A DNA stretch of 64,000 nt from Adenanthera pavonina (taxonomy: Eukaryota; Streptophyta; Magnoliopsida; Fabales; Fabaceae). Location: contig JAIVEN010000008.1 in assembly GCA_026686845.1 (NCBI GenBank), positions 11,996,501 to 12,060,500 of the forward strand, written 5' to 3'. Numbering within the stretch: the stretch's first letter is position 1; each line of letters opens with the position of its first letter. A program made the position numbers and the translations under genes. This document shows, piece by piece, positions 37,082 through 48,551 of this stretch. The notes under the pieces are model-generated. The model was not told where the DNA came from. It saw nothing but the letters and a program-made list of their open reading frames with translations, and did no database searches.

Positions 37082-38278
37082 TTCAAAAGAATCACAAAAA
37101 GATTATTTATTTGATTTTTTAAATTAATTATTTTTAAAATTAAAAAGATTGACGTTGTGACTGCTATTTCTTGTGAAACAGTCATAGATTGTCCCACCTA
37201 AATTTTTTTAAATTAATTGTATGAAATGTGCTCTTCACTCTTCATTATACAACCTAGAGCTCGCACATTTCTCCTTTCTGTATCCTTGGCGCTTTGACCT
37301 CCCATTTCATTTTTTGCTCTCACCATCAGTACTCTCCATCCCATTACTATCGATGTTCTGACCTCCCTACTCGCAGTCACAGTAGTTGTGGTTCTAACCT
37401 CCCATATGTCAATTTTTCTTCCTGCCTTTTGAATTTTAAGTATAGTATATAGGATCTAGGGTTCCTTCTTGTTTGACTTTTGGCTCTTGTGTTCATCATA
37501 TGTGTTTCAAGCTTTTAAATCTAGGGTTACTTCATGTTTGAATTCTCTTTAATTTTTTTTTAAATTAACCAAACTCGATGGACAGTGTTTGGTTTCCAGT
37601 AATTTTTGTCATCTTTAAAAGAGTTATGATTTATGATTCCATCTAGTAACTTGGATTCCCGATCTCTCATGCAAGAGCTTTTTAGCTTTTTGTCTTCTTT
37701 TTTCCCTCATCTCTCTATTTCTCTATTCATCAACTTCTTAGTTATGCTGAAATAACCATTTTATACCTAAATTTCATTACTAGGTGCCAGGCTTGATAAT
37801 ATTGGCTCCATAGCACCATATGTTACAAGTGCCAAAAAATATCATTTTCCAAGTCTCAGAGGTACAACATACTATATTCCCCTATTTAGTTTTTGTACAG
37901 TAGCTCTGTTTCCATAAATCACTTTAATTTAGCTCTCGTTCCTTGATGTACACACTACAAGTCAAACTTAAGTCTATCAAGAAAATTATTATAAGATGTG
38001 TTGATTATGGTTGTGCTTGTTTAAGTAAGCTTAGATATTGGGTGAATTTATTATATAACATTTTACTAGGTCAATACAAGCTACTTCCCTTTCAACATTG
38101 TGATGCAGCCACTTTTACTGAAGTTTTTGGTCCTATAACTTTGGAGCAAATCTTGTAGATTATCTTTCGAGGGTTTGGAAGGAGAAAAGGATGAAAAAGT
38201 TGTTAGTTGTGCAATTTTTTGCTTTGTGTACTGATTTTAATTTGTCACTTATGGTTAAAGTTGAGTGATGGTTTAGTA
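37082..38278 (+). other. Internal part of the outer CACTA, possible captured sequence
   Basis: Begins with CACTA subterminal sequence (GACTGCTATTTCTTGTGAAACAG) and continues into less AT-rich sequence with no transposase. An 82-bp exon-like piece near 37780-37862 is open, preceded by CTAG and followed by GGTAC, and reads ARLDNIGSIAPYVTSAKKYH. A 71-codon open frame follows at 37943-38158. CACTA elements often capture host gene fragments, which would explain this, but I do not recognise the source gene. Confidence 0.35.
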
Positions 38279-38283
38279 GGTTA

Positions 38284-39940
38284 TATTGAATCAAGTGTTT
38301 TCATGATTCCAAACTAACCTTCAAGAGCTTGGAGTACAGATATCAAAGGTACACAAAAAGGTTTCAAGTGAAGGAATTCTAGAAAAATCAGCACAAAAAT
38401 AGATGTAGAATCTATAGCCTTGTTTTAATTTGAGTGAAAGACTTTGATTCGGTAAAAAGATGTTTTAAAACCTTGATTCTATGTTAATTCATGGAATATT
38501 TGAAAAACATCCATCAACAGATGAAGTTTGAAAGGTTTGTACTGATCTGCTGTTTTGAAAATTTGAACTTTGGCTTTAGAAATTCAAATTTCGAGTTGAA
38601 AATAAACAAGTCTAAGAAGAACCTTCTCTGACAGACAAATTTTGACTTCAGAAATTCGACTTTGAAACATGTCTGAAAAGAGCCTTCTCTGACAGACGAA
38701 CTTTGGCTTTTGAAAATTTGAATTTCAGACAAAATACAACCTATGAAAATTGAAAATTCATCTGAGGATATGTCAAAGTTCATCTGAAAACAAAGTTTAG
38801 AAAAAGCTTCAAAATTGTTCACTGACAGACGAACTTTGAACATGAAAATTCAAATTTTAGAAACAAAGCTTGTGAGTCTATTATGATAATATGTTGACAT
38901 ACAAATGATAGTATTCAAAAATTTGAACTTTGAAGCAAGTCTGAAAAGAGGCCTCTCTGACAGACGAACTTTGCATTTTGAAAACTCAAATTTTGAATAG
39001 ATGAACTATTGTGCCTTATTGAATTGCCCACTCACAAACGAATTTTGGGTATCAAAATTTGAATTTCGAATGCACTGTAGCAAAATGGAACAATTGTTCA
39101 TACTTTACAGAAGAACTTTAAACTTGAAAATTTGTATGTTCCAACATAGAAACATTTTTCAAAGATCAAAATTTGAACTTTGCTTCATGATAGACGAACT
39201 TCGGGAGTTCAACCTTAAAGTCTTTAACTTTCAGTTTCTACGAAATTCGTCTATTGACTAACCAAAATTTGAACTTTGAGTGTCAGAAGCATTAAATGCG
39301 GTTGGTGAATGGATAGTTTCTCAAAATAACCGTTGGGTAACGTCTCTAACAGCTAGATCTTGTCTCTAATGTATAGTTGAAACATAAATCTATAAATAGA
39401 ACTTCATTTGAAGATGTGGGTGATGAAATTACTTTGTATATACTGAAACTCTGCAAAATCATCAACTTAAAGTCTTTGACTCTCACATACTTTATTCTTT
39501 GCACTCCAATTTTCATATACACTCTGATTAAGAGAGTTTATCCATTGTAAATAATCTTATCTTCATCTGGAAGAAAGATTTTCTTGTGAGGGCATATCAC
39601 AATGGATTGGGGAAGCACTTGACTAGAGTGCAAAGAGAAAAAGTGTGAGCTCTAAAAACAGAGTATCAACTTTGTACTGAGGCAATTGCAAGAAGCCTAC
39701 TGAATTCTTGCAAGATAGTGGAAAATCTCAAGTGATGGCTTGGGGACAGGATGTAGGTCAAGATTGAGAGACCGAACCAGGATAAACATCTGTGTCTTCC
39801 CTTCTCTATTGCTGCTTTTATCCTTTATTCATTTATACTCTGTTTTACTATCACTTTTGCTTTCACCACTTTAATGACTTTTGCAGAAAATTTTAATCTT
39901 CCCAATTCACCCCCTTCTTAGGAAGCCAGCATATCTAATA
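38284..39940 (+). repeat. 5' LTR of the Sirevirus
   Basis: 1657 bp, from TATTGAATCAAGTG (TG decayed to TA) to CATATCTAATA (CA decayed to TA). The body holds many degenerate copies of GACAGACGAACTTTG and of the palindromic GAAATTCGAATTTC core. The 3' part near 39540-39930 resembles an R/U5 region, with CACCCCCTTCTTAGGAAGCC near the boundary. Confidence 0.94.
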
Positions 39941-39942
39941 AG

Positions 39943-39954
39943 TGGTATCAGAGC
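39943..39954 (+). other. Primer-binding site, initiator Met tRNA type
   Basis: TGGTATCAGAGC lies two bases after the 5' LTR end, the standard plant copia PBS complementary to the 3' end of initiator methionine tRNA. It marks the start of minus-strand DNA synthesis. Confidence 0.93.
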
Positions 39955-40000
39955 CCAGATTCCCAATCGAAGGATTTAACAGTCCAAGAAATACAATGGA

Positions 40001-41193
40001 ATGGCTAGTTTTGGAGAAAGTATTCTACTAGAGGAGAACAACACAAATAGACCACCTGGCTTCAGTGGAGAACACTATGGATACTGGAAGATGATGATGC
40101 AAATCTATCTCCAGTCCATTGATCTGGACATCTGGTTCATCATTCAAAAGTGAGATTTTGTCCCAATGGTATTGTAGGATGATGGGAAGTACAGACAGAT
40201 GCCAGAAGCTGAATGGAACGAGGAAGATAGAAGAAGAGTCTTGCTGAACTTTAAGGCAAAACACTGCTTGGTCAGTGCATTAAATCAAGACGAATTCTAC
40301 AAGGTCTCACAATGCTCCATAGCCAAGGATATGTGGGACACCTTGAAAATTGCTTACGAAGGAACATCTGGAGTTAGAGAAAACAAATTGAACTCCTGCA
40401 TAGAAGAATATAAGAGCTTCAGAATAGTTGAGGGAAAGAGTGTCAAAGAACTGTAAAAGAGATTCACCCTCATCGTGAATCAATTGAAAAGTCTTGGCAA
40501 GGAGTACACTCAGACAAAAAAGGTCAGAAAGATCCTCAGAGCTCTTCCTCTGGAATGGCAACCTAAAGTAACAGTAATAGAGGAAGCCAGAGAAGAATCA
40601 ATGGCCTCTGTCACAGCCTTCTTCGGTAGCCTTGAAGAATATGAGGGAAAGATAAAGGCTCTCAAAGATACAAGACAAGACAAAAAGAAGAAGAGTCTTA
40701 CTTTGAAAGCTACTGAGAAGAAAGAAGAAGAATTTGACGATGGAGATAAGCTAGATGAAGAAACTCTGGCTATACTGGTCAGAAAATTTGGAAGATTTTA
40801 CAACAAGAAATTCTTCAGGAAAAGAGCAGCTGAGATAGCAAGAAAGAAGGAAAAGAACCTGTCACTTGCTACGAGTGCAAGAAGCAGGGACATATCAAAT
40901 GGGATTGTCCACAATTCCTCAAGAAACAAGAGAAAGAAAAGAAAGCTACAGACAAAGGCAAGAAGAAAAGAGCGTACATCTCATCAATCTGGGACAACAG
41001 CTCAGATGAGGAAGAAGATGATAAAGATGTGATTGCCAACATCTATCTGATGGCACTTGCATCTGAACAAGCTGAAATTCCATCCAACAGTGATCAAGAG
41101 GATGAGGTATATGAATCTGAACCTTCATATTCTGAATTACTGGATGCATTTCATGAGTTGTATGATGAGTTTGTTAAGACTGCCAAAGAATAA
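40001..41193 (+). pseudogene. Sirevirus gag with zinc knuckle, broken
   Basis: The frame starts MASFGESILLEENN and continues RPPGFSGEHYGYWKMMMQIY, the N-terminal Sirevirus gag signature. A stop near 40151 and another near 40456 interrupt it. The UBN2-like core (CSIAKDMWDTLKIAYEGT, ILRALPLEWQPKVTVIEE) is clear. After a frameshift near 40855 a zinc knuckle CYECKKQGHIKWDC and an acidic tail (SSDEEEDDKDV) are readable. A second CCHC (CHFCNKNGHISSSC) lies at 41620-41661 before the protease, a two-knuckle arrangement seen in this lineage. Confidence 0.9.
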
Positions 41194-41783
41194 AGCAAGC
41201 TAAGAAAAGGATTGACAAACTAGAATCTTAATGCAATATCTCTGAAATTGCTTCTCTGCATTTTGCTGAATCTGTTTGTTGTAAATCATGCATTGAGTTA
41301 AAACAAACCAATGACTATCTGGTGAAAAGCATGTCTAGACTTACTAAAGGAAAAGACATGTTGTTTGCTTTAATGGGAAGTCAGAGAATAACACAGGGAA
41401 AGAATGGACTTAGCCATGATCCTTGTGCAGTAAAAGAAAAGATTAGAAAGAAAAATCAAAATGTATATATGAGACATTTTATACATGTTAGTGGCAATAG
41501 AAAGAAAGATCATATTTCACGTCGTTTTGAATCCTATGATCAACCAAAGCATGTAAAACAAAAAATATTATCTGTACTGCTTTCTTCCTGCATCTCAATC
41601 CAGCAGTCCCTTCACCACCTGTCACTTCTGTAATAAGAATGGACATATTTCCAGTTCATGTGCTTTAAAGAAAAATGGACTTGACATGAAAGTTAAATGG
41701 GTTCCCAAAGGTATATTTGTATCTAGGGAAAATATTACTGACAGAAAAGGACCTAAGCAAATTTAGGTACCTAAAAAGAAAAT

Positions 41784-44700
41784 ATGAACTTTGCCTTGCA
41801 GGTTTGTCTTAAAGCTAGGAATAGCAATAAATGGTATATGGACAGTGCCAGATCAAGTCATATGGCTAGCGACAAGAAGAAGTTCATCACCCTTAGAGAC
41901 AAGAAAGGAGGAAAGGTGACCTTTGGAGGTGATCAGTATGGCAGAATAGTTGGCATTGGCATTATGGGCAAGAATCCTGAGACATCCATTGAAGAGGTGC
42001 TGTTTGTAATTGGCCTCAACCACAATCTGCTAAGCGTGAGTCAGACATGTGACAAAGGAAATTGGGTACTATTTGACTCAAAGTTCTGCCTGGTCATAAA
42101 AAAAAATGATCACAAAGTAATTCTCAAGGCTCAAAAGGATGGTAACTACTATACTATTGATCTTGATGAACTTCCTCCCTTAGATTCTGTCTGTTTGATT
42201 AGTCAGGACAATGATAGTTGGTTGTGGCATAGAAGATTAGTACATGTTAACATGAATCACCTATCAAAACTGGTTAAAAATGAGTTAGTCACTGGCTTAC
42301 CAAAAATTACTTTTGAAAAAGACAAAGAATGTGATGCATTCCTAAGAGGAAAACAAACTAAATCATCTTTTAAACCTAAAAACGTAGTCACAACAGCTAG
42401 ACCACTAAAACTATTGCATATGGATCTGATTGGTCCATCTAGAGTAAAAAGTATTAGTGAAAATCTGTATATTCTTGTAATTGTGGATAATTACTCTAGA
42501 TTTACCTGGACACTGTTTCTTTCTTTTAAAAGTGATACATTTGATGCATTTGTAACCTTAACTAAGAATGTGCAAAATGAGATAGGTATTTCTATTGTGT
42601 CTATCAGGTCTGATCATGGAGGAGAGTTTAAGAATTTATACTTCCTGGAGTATTGTGATGAGCATGGAATTCATCACAACTTCTCAGCTCTAAGAACTCC
42701 TCAACAAAATAGAGTAGTAAAAAGGAAGAACAGAATAGTTAGAGAGATGGTTAGAGCAATATTGAATGAAAAGGAACTCTCTCAAGTATTCTGGGTTGAT
42801 ATAGTAAACACAGCAAGTTACATCATTAACACAGCCTACATCAAACCAATTTTAGGGAAGACTTCTTATGAGCTGTACAAAGGAAGAAAGCCAAATCTCT
42901 CACATCTACATGTGTTCGGCTGTAAGGGTTTCATCCACAATAATGGAAAGGAAAATTTGGGTCAATTTGATGTCAAATCTGATGAAGATATATTTTTGGG
43001 CTATTCTAGTAGGAGTAAGGCATATAGAGTTTTTAATAAAAAGACTAAATCAATAGAAGAATCTGTGCATGTTATGTTTATTGAGAATGAAACTATTTCC
43101 AAACATGTCACTGATGAAGATGATCTTATTTCAAACTTTAAGAGCTTAGATCTTTCTGATGAAGATAAAATTGAACCTCCAAAAATATCTAAATCTATTA
43201 ACATAGAGAAAGATATTCAGGAGAAAGACTTTAAAGATGAGAATAATGAAGAAATATCTCAAGAACTCCCTAAAGCTTGGAGATATCAAAGGAATTATCC
43301 TATTGATCAAGTGATTGGGGATGTTCAAGAGAAAGTTAAAAGCAGAAAACAATTAAGGGATCAGATGATAAACTATGTTTTCATTTCTCAAATTGAACCT
43401 AAATGTACTGAAGAAACCTTAACTGATGAATACTGGATTTTAGCTATGCAAGATGAATTAAATCATCCTGAAAGAAATCAAGTTTGGGATTTAGTGCCTA
43501 GACCCAAAAATCATCCTGTCATTGGCACTAAATGGGTTTTTAGAAATGAACTTGATGAGTCAGGATTAAAAATTAGAAATAAAGCTAGACTGGTTGCTAA
43601 AGGATATAATCAAGAAGAAGGTATTGATTTTGAAGAAACCTTTACGCCAGTAGCTAGATTAGAAGCAATTAGAATTCTATTAGCATATGCATGCATTAAG
43701 AATATAATGTTATATCAAATAGATGTGAAGAGTGCTTTTCTTAATGGATATATTATGGAAAAAGTTTATATAGACCAACCTCCAGGCTTTGACGACTCTA
43801 CAAAACCAAACCATATTTATAAAGTGAAGAAAGCCCTTTTACGGTTTAAAGCAAGCCCCTAGAGCATTCTATGAAAGGTTAAGTAATTTTCTATCTGAAA
43901 AGGGGTTCAACAGAGGAAAAGTAGATACTACGTTGTTTACTAAGAAAGAAAATAAAGATTTGTTTATTGTTCAAATTTATGTTGATGATATTATATTTGG
44001 TACTACTACTGAATGCCTTTGCAAGAATTTTTCTAAACTAATGCAGGGAGAATTTGAAATATCAATGATGGGTGAGCTCAACTTCTTCCTTGGATTGCAA
44101 ATTAAGCAATGTGATGATGGTATCTTTCTCAATCAATCAAATTATCGGAAAGAATTACTGAAAAAGTTTGGCATGGATAACACTAAGCCAATGGTAATAC
44201 CTATAGCTACTGCAACCAAGCTTGATATGGACGAAGGTGGAAAAATGTTTGACATAACTTAGTATAGAAGAATGATTGGATCTTTACTATACCTAATAGC
44301 CAGCAGACCTAATATCATGTACAGTGTCTGTATGTGTGCAAAGTTCCAATCATGTCCTAAAGAAACTCATGCAACAGCTGTGAAACGTATCTTTAGATAT
44401 CTAATTGGAACATCACAGATGGGTCTTTGGTATCCAAAGGGCAATGGAGAAAATCTCCAAGGATACACTGATGCTGACTTTACAGGATCCAAAACTGACA
44501 GAAAAAGCACAAGTGGAACATGTCAGTTTCTTGGAGGATCTTTGCTTTCATGGATTAGTAAGAAGCAAAACAGTGTAGCCTTATCCATAGCAGAAGCTAA
44601 ATATGTTACTGCTGGAAGCTGTTGTGCCTAAGTCATGTGGATGAAATAGCAGCTTGAAGATCTTGAGATTGAGATGAAGAAAATACCAATAATGTGTGAT

Positions 44701-44928
44701 AACCAAAGTGCCATTAACATCACAAAGAATCCTGTCATGCATTCAAGGACAAAGCATATTGAAGTTAGGCATCACTTCATAAGGGATCATGTTCTGAAAG
44801 GAGAAATCAAATTAGAGTACATCCTTACAGAAGATCAAGTTGCTGACATCTTGACAAAGCCCCTTTCAGAAGATAGGCATTGCAAAATTAGAAGAGAATT
44901 GGGTATGGTAAATCCCAATGAACTGTAA
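41784..44928 (+). pseudogene. Sirevirus pol: protease, integrase, RT, RNase H
   Basis: A 692-codon open stretch (41784-43862) covers protease, integrase and part of RT. The protease motif reads MDSARSSHM where D-S-G is expected. The integrase finger has its second Cys position replaced by Phe (CDAFLRGKQ). The core shows the first two Asp (LLHMDLIGPS, RSDHGGEFKN), but the Glu position is Lys (QQNRVVKRKNR). RT contains KARLVAKGYNQ, FEETFTPVARLEA and VKSAFLNG. A frameshift near 43835 precedes YVDDIIFGTT at about 43979. RNase H shows GYTDADFTG, LSIAEAKYVTA and MCDNQSAI, broken by stops near 44262, 44630 and 44648. At least three catalytic or metal-binding positions are changed, so this copy is inactive. 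Confidence 0.93.
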
Positions 44929-45909
44929 GTAAATCCTTATGTAAATCTGTTTTAGAAATTTCTGACATTGATTCAATTTTAACTTTAGCATCAGAGTGAG
45001 TTTAATGTAAGCTGCAGGTGCTTCTCATAAGTTTAAGTGACAATATATCTGAAAAATGGAGCTAACCAAAATGGAAGAATCAAGGGATGAAAATGAAAAT
45101 AAGAAATCCAAGAAATCTGAGCATCTGGATCCATTCTGTAAGTTTTTAAAGTTGAAATTCATTTTTTAGTTGTGTATTAGACGAATTTCCTTGATAAATT
45201 AAGTTTTTGAACAAGTCAGCATGCTCAACATTCGAATTTAGATGCCCATTAGATGAATTTCAGCTTGCTATACATTGTAACAGTTCTCGGTGGTCCTTCG
45301 AAATTCGTCTGTTGTACTATGGAAATTCAAATTTTGCAAAATAAAGTGCCAATGTTATCTTTGTCCAACATGAAGATTGTACAAATTTTCATTTCTCAAA
45401 ATACGCATGTTAGAAACTCTTTGCAAAATGTTGAAATTCGAATTTCTGATTCAAAATTTGTCTGTTGAATCATGCCCACATTGTTGAATCTCTAAAAGAT
45501 GAATTTTCATAAACAAAATTTGTCATTTGTTTGTTATATTGATAATTGCTTATTCTATGATTCTTTGAAGTTCAAACTTTTGTTGTAACGAAGTTCATCT
45601 GTTTATCTTTTGCTGCTTGGACCAAGCCTCTGTCAGATGAACTTCCTGCTGAAAATTCATCTGTCAGTAAGTTTTGCTGAAAGGGTTAACTTGTAACTGC
45701 TCTAAGTTCAAATTTTAACCTCTCAAAATTTGTCTGTCAAGCGGTTACGAACGTTAAAACCGAAGATTTTCCTCTAAATAGATGCAACCCTATTCATCTC
45801 TTTCCTGAGTCTGTTCAAATTCTCTCTTCAATATCCTTTAATTCTAACCATAAATCTTCATTTTCCACCAATTAAACTTTCTCTCGCACCTTATAAGCCC
45901 ATTCTTTGC
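44929..45909. repeat. Spacer between pol and downstream ORF with LTR-like motif array
   Basis: This non-coding spacer carries, at about 45140-45760, roughly ten degenerate copies of AAATTCGTCTGT, the reverse complement of the ACAGACGAATTT-type motif that fills the LTRs, together with ATTCGAATTT palindromes (near 45232 and 45436). It is not an LTR fragment: the intervening sequence does not align with the LTR. Confidence 0.72.
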
Positions 45910-46114
45910 ATCATTATGAATCATTCATCCACGAAAATGGCAATAGTGAAAAATCCAAAAGTTGGAAAGGGAGAGTCTCGGCCAAAAAGAACGGTCAAAT
46001 CCCAATATGCCTCAAGAGAGAGTGAGAAACCGAAAAGAAAAAGTGAATCCAACAAAGCAACTCCCTCCAAAAGGTAGAAAACAACACCAAACACTGATTC
46101 AAAGAAAGCTGGAG

Positions 46115-47187
46115 TGTAACACCCTACACTTAAACATCTCCGATTTACAACCTGAGCCTTCAATTACCAATCAAACACAGCTCATGAATCTCAAAACAAC
46201 TTTCCTTAACATCAAAGCAATAGAAAAACACCAGAAAAGCACCCGAACAGGATGAGGCCGAGGCCTGCTATAGTAGCACCACGGCTCCAACCCTTCACAG
46301 ACTCATATTTGGCTAAACCAACATGTCCAAGGAGGTTATACCCCGAAGAAACCTTTCCTTCGAGAATGGACCCCCTTGAACCCCAAAACCACATAATGGG
46401 CTATATGCCTACAACTCGCATACATGGCCCAAAACCATCATTGGGCTTGCAGTCAACCATTCTATCATACAAATACCTGCCCATACCTTAAAGACCCATA
46501 TCACGGTCCACTATCAACCTCACACATTGTTACAACACATACATCACCATACACATTTAGCATAACATCCATCAACATCACTATCAACCCATAATATACA
46601 AATAATACTCCCAGGACTCTCATCCAGGCAACCACTACAACAGCCTACTTGGCACAGAATTACATAAACTAAATTATAACCAACAAATATACATGGGATT
46701 CCCGAAGATGGAATGACTGTTAACTTCTTGATCTTCTTCGAACTAGCACTAGAGTCTTCACCTGAAAGGTTAGTCATGGAAGGGAGGGGTGCGAGACAAT
46801 GTCTTAGTAACCGAGATCAACAACATATAAACATATATATATATATATATACACACACATATAAATCATGTCACATATGAATGCAATGTCGAATGCATGG
46901 TATGCATGTCATCCTCTCTGGGGCTTCCATCCTTATCCTCCCTAACACACATATATATATAACCCATCCTTATCCTCCCTAACATATACAATCCAACCTT
47001 ATCCTCCCTAACATATACAATTCACTCTTATCCTCCCTAACATATACAATCCACCCTTATCCTCCCTACCATATACATATATCACATACTCCATCCTTAT
47101 CCTCCTTAACATATACAATCCACCCTTATTCTCCCTAACATATATATATACACATAAACATGTTCTATCCTTATCCTCCCTAACATA

Positions 47188-47230
<43 letters not shown>

Positions 47231-48551
47231 CATTACACAACATATCATCATCACGTCATCATCACTCAATCCACCACAAATCACAATCTCCCAATACCGT
47301 GTGGTGATGCACATGTATCATCAAGTAATAATCATTATCATATCATAACATCATGTATGCATGATATCATATCATCATCCGTAATCAACATCATAGTCAT
47401 TATATTCATCATAACCATTATCTAACCATATGCATACCACGATATATAGACAACGGCACACACAATACATCAATATCATCATCACATACCACATCATCAT
47501 AATCATAAACAACGTCTACTGTACGCATACCACAATATATAAAAGCAACACATAAACACATCAATACTGTGGTACGAAAGAGACATGCATATATACACAA
47601 CCATACATACTATCATGTAATACCAACAATAACACGTAAACAAACACCCGGTTACCTCAAGTTGTCAATACCGCGCATACAGGGCTTAGACAAGCCTCTA
47701 GAGCACCCCAATCCTGAACTGTAAGCCTCCAATTAGCCAATCTACCATTACAACAATAAATACCTTTTATTAACATAACTCCCATAACACTACAATCCAC
47801 AATCCAACCGTCCAAGCTTAACCCGGAGTTCTAACAACATGCACACATACAAATAAACCTTAAACAACCATTCAAACACACACTAACACATACCATTTCA
47901 GATTTCCACTTTTTTTCCTAATTTCCAACCTAGGGTTTAACTCAAACCTATCATAATCCAATCAAAGCTCATACCCAAAGCTTCCTAACACCACAAAACA
48001 CTCTTACAACACAAAATCAAGCATTTTAATCGGTGAAAATTACTCAAATCAGAAACCCTAAGCTTCAACTCAACTTCCTTATCGAAAACAGAGAAGAAAA
48101 GAGAAAAGCAAAGGCTAGGGATCACTTACCAACAAGATCCAAGCTCTTGGAAGCTGGAAAACACTCTCCATTTGCCTGAAAACTCAAACCCTAGCAGAAC
48201 CCATCGCGTCTTCTCCGTAGCTCCCTCTGTTTCTCTCTTTTCTTTTGTCCGAAATGATTCTGATTTAAACTATTTTTTGACTTTCACTGCGGGTCCAGAT
48301 AAGTTCACTGCGGCCTCCACCAAATTAGCTTTAATATCGCTACTGGAAGTCTCTCGCCGTGGCTGCTCTGCTCCTCACCGCGATGCCACTAGTTTCAACC
48401 AAAAAATGCCATTGGAATTGGCTCTCACCGCGGTGGCCTTGCTTCATGCCGCGGCATGGAGTTCATTTCTTCTCCACTTGAACTTTCTTCTGTCCTATTT
48501 CCTTTAGTCCTGCACACAATGCCAAAGACAAGTGTCATGAGGGGTGTTACA
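46115..48551 (+). mobile_element. Solo LTR (TGTAACACC family) within the Sirevirus ORF
   Basis: Perfect termini TGTAACACCCTAC and GAGGGGTGTTACA, length 2437 bp, flanked by a perfect TGGAG duplication (46110-46114 and 48552-48556). The Sirevirus ORF reads in frame across the excised element, a second proof of its boundaries. It is the best preserved of three family members in the window (others at 18260-20580 and 20742-23927). It contains a CCTTATCCTCCCTAACATAT minisatellite, a CA microsatellite, ATC-rich sequence and GC-rich GCCGCGGC motifs near 48450. No coding region is supported. Confidence 0.94.
46928..47230. repeat. Minisatellite and CA microsatellite in the LTR
   Basis: About eight units of a roughly 28-30-bp repeat (CCATCCTTATCCTCCCTAAC plus ATATACAAT) run from 46928 to 47190, followed by a perfect CA run at about 47189-47220 and a TA run. 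The same minisatellite with fewer units occurs in the sister LTR at about 21728-21860. Confidence 0.9.

Noticed and set aside
38514..38843. Minus-strand open frame repeated at 51207-51524
   Set aside because: It repeats only because both are LTR copies; the frame is a by-product of the AAATTCGAATTT array.
39943..39954. tRNA gene at the PBS
   Set aside because: Only the 12-bp primer complement is present; there is no cloverleaf.
47008..47220. Cys/Val-rich peptide on the minus strand
   Set aside because: Translation of the CA microsatellite and minisatellite.
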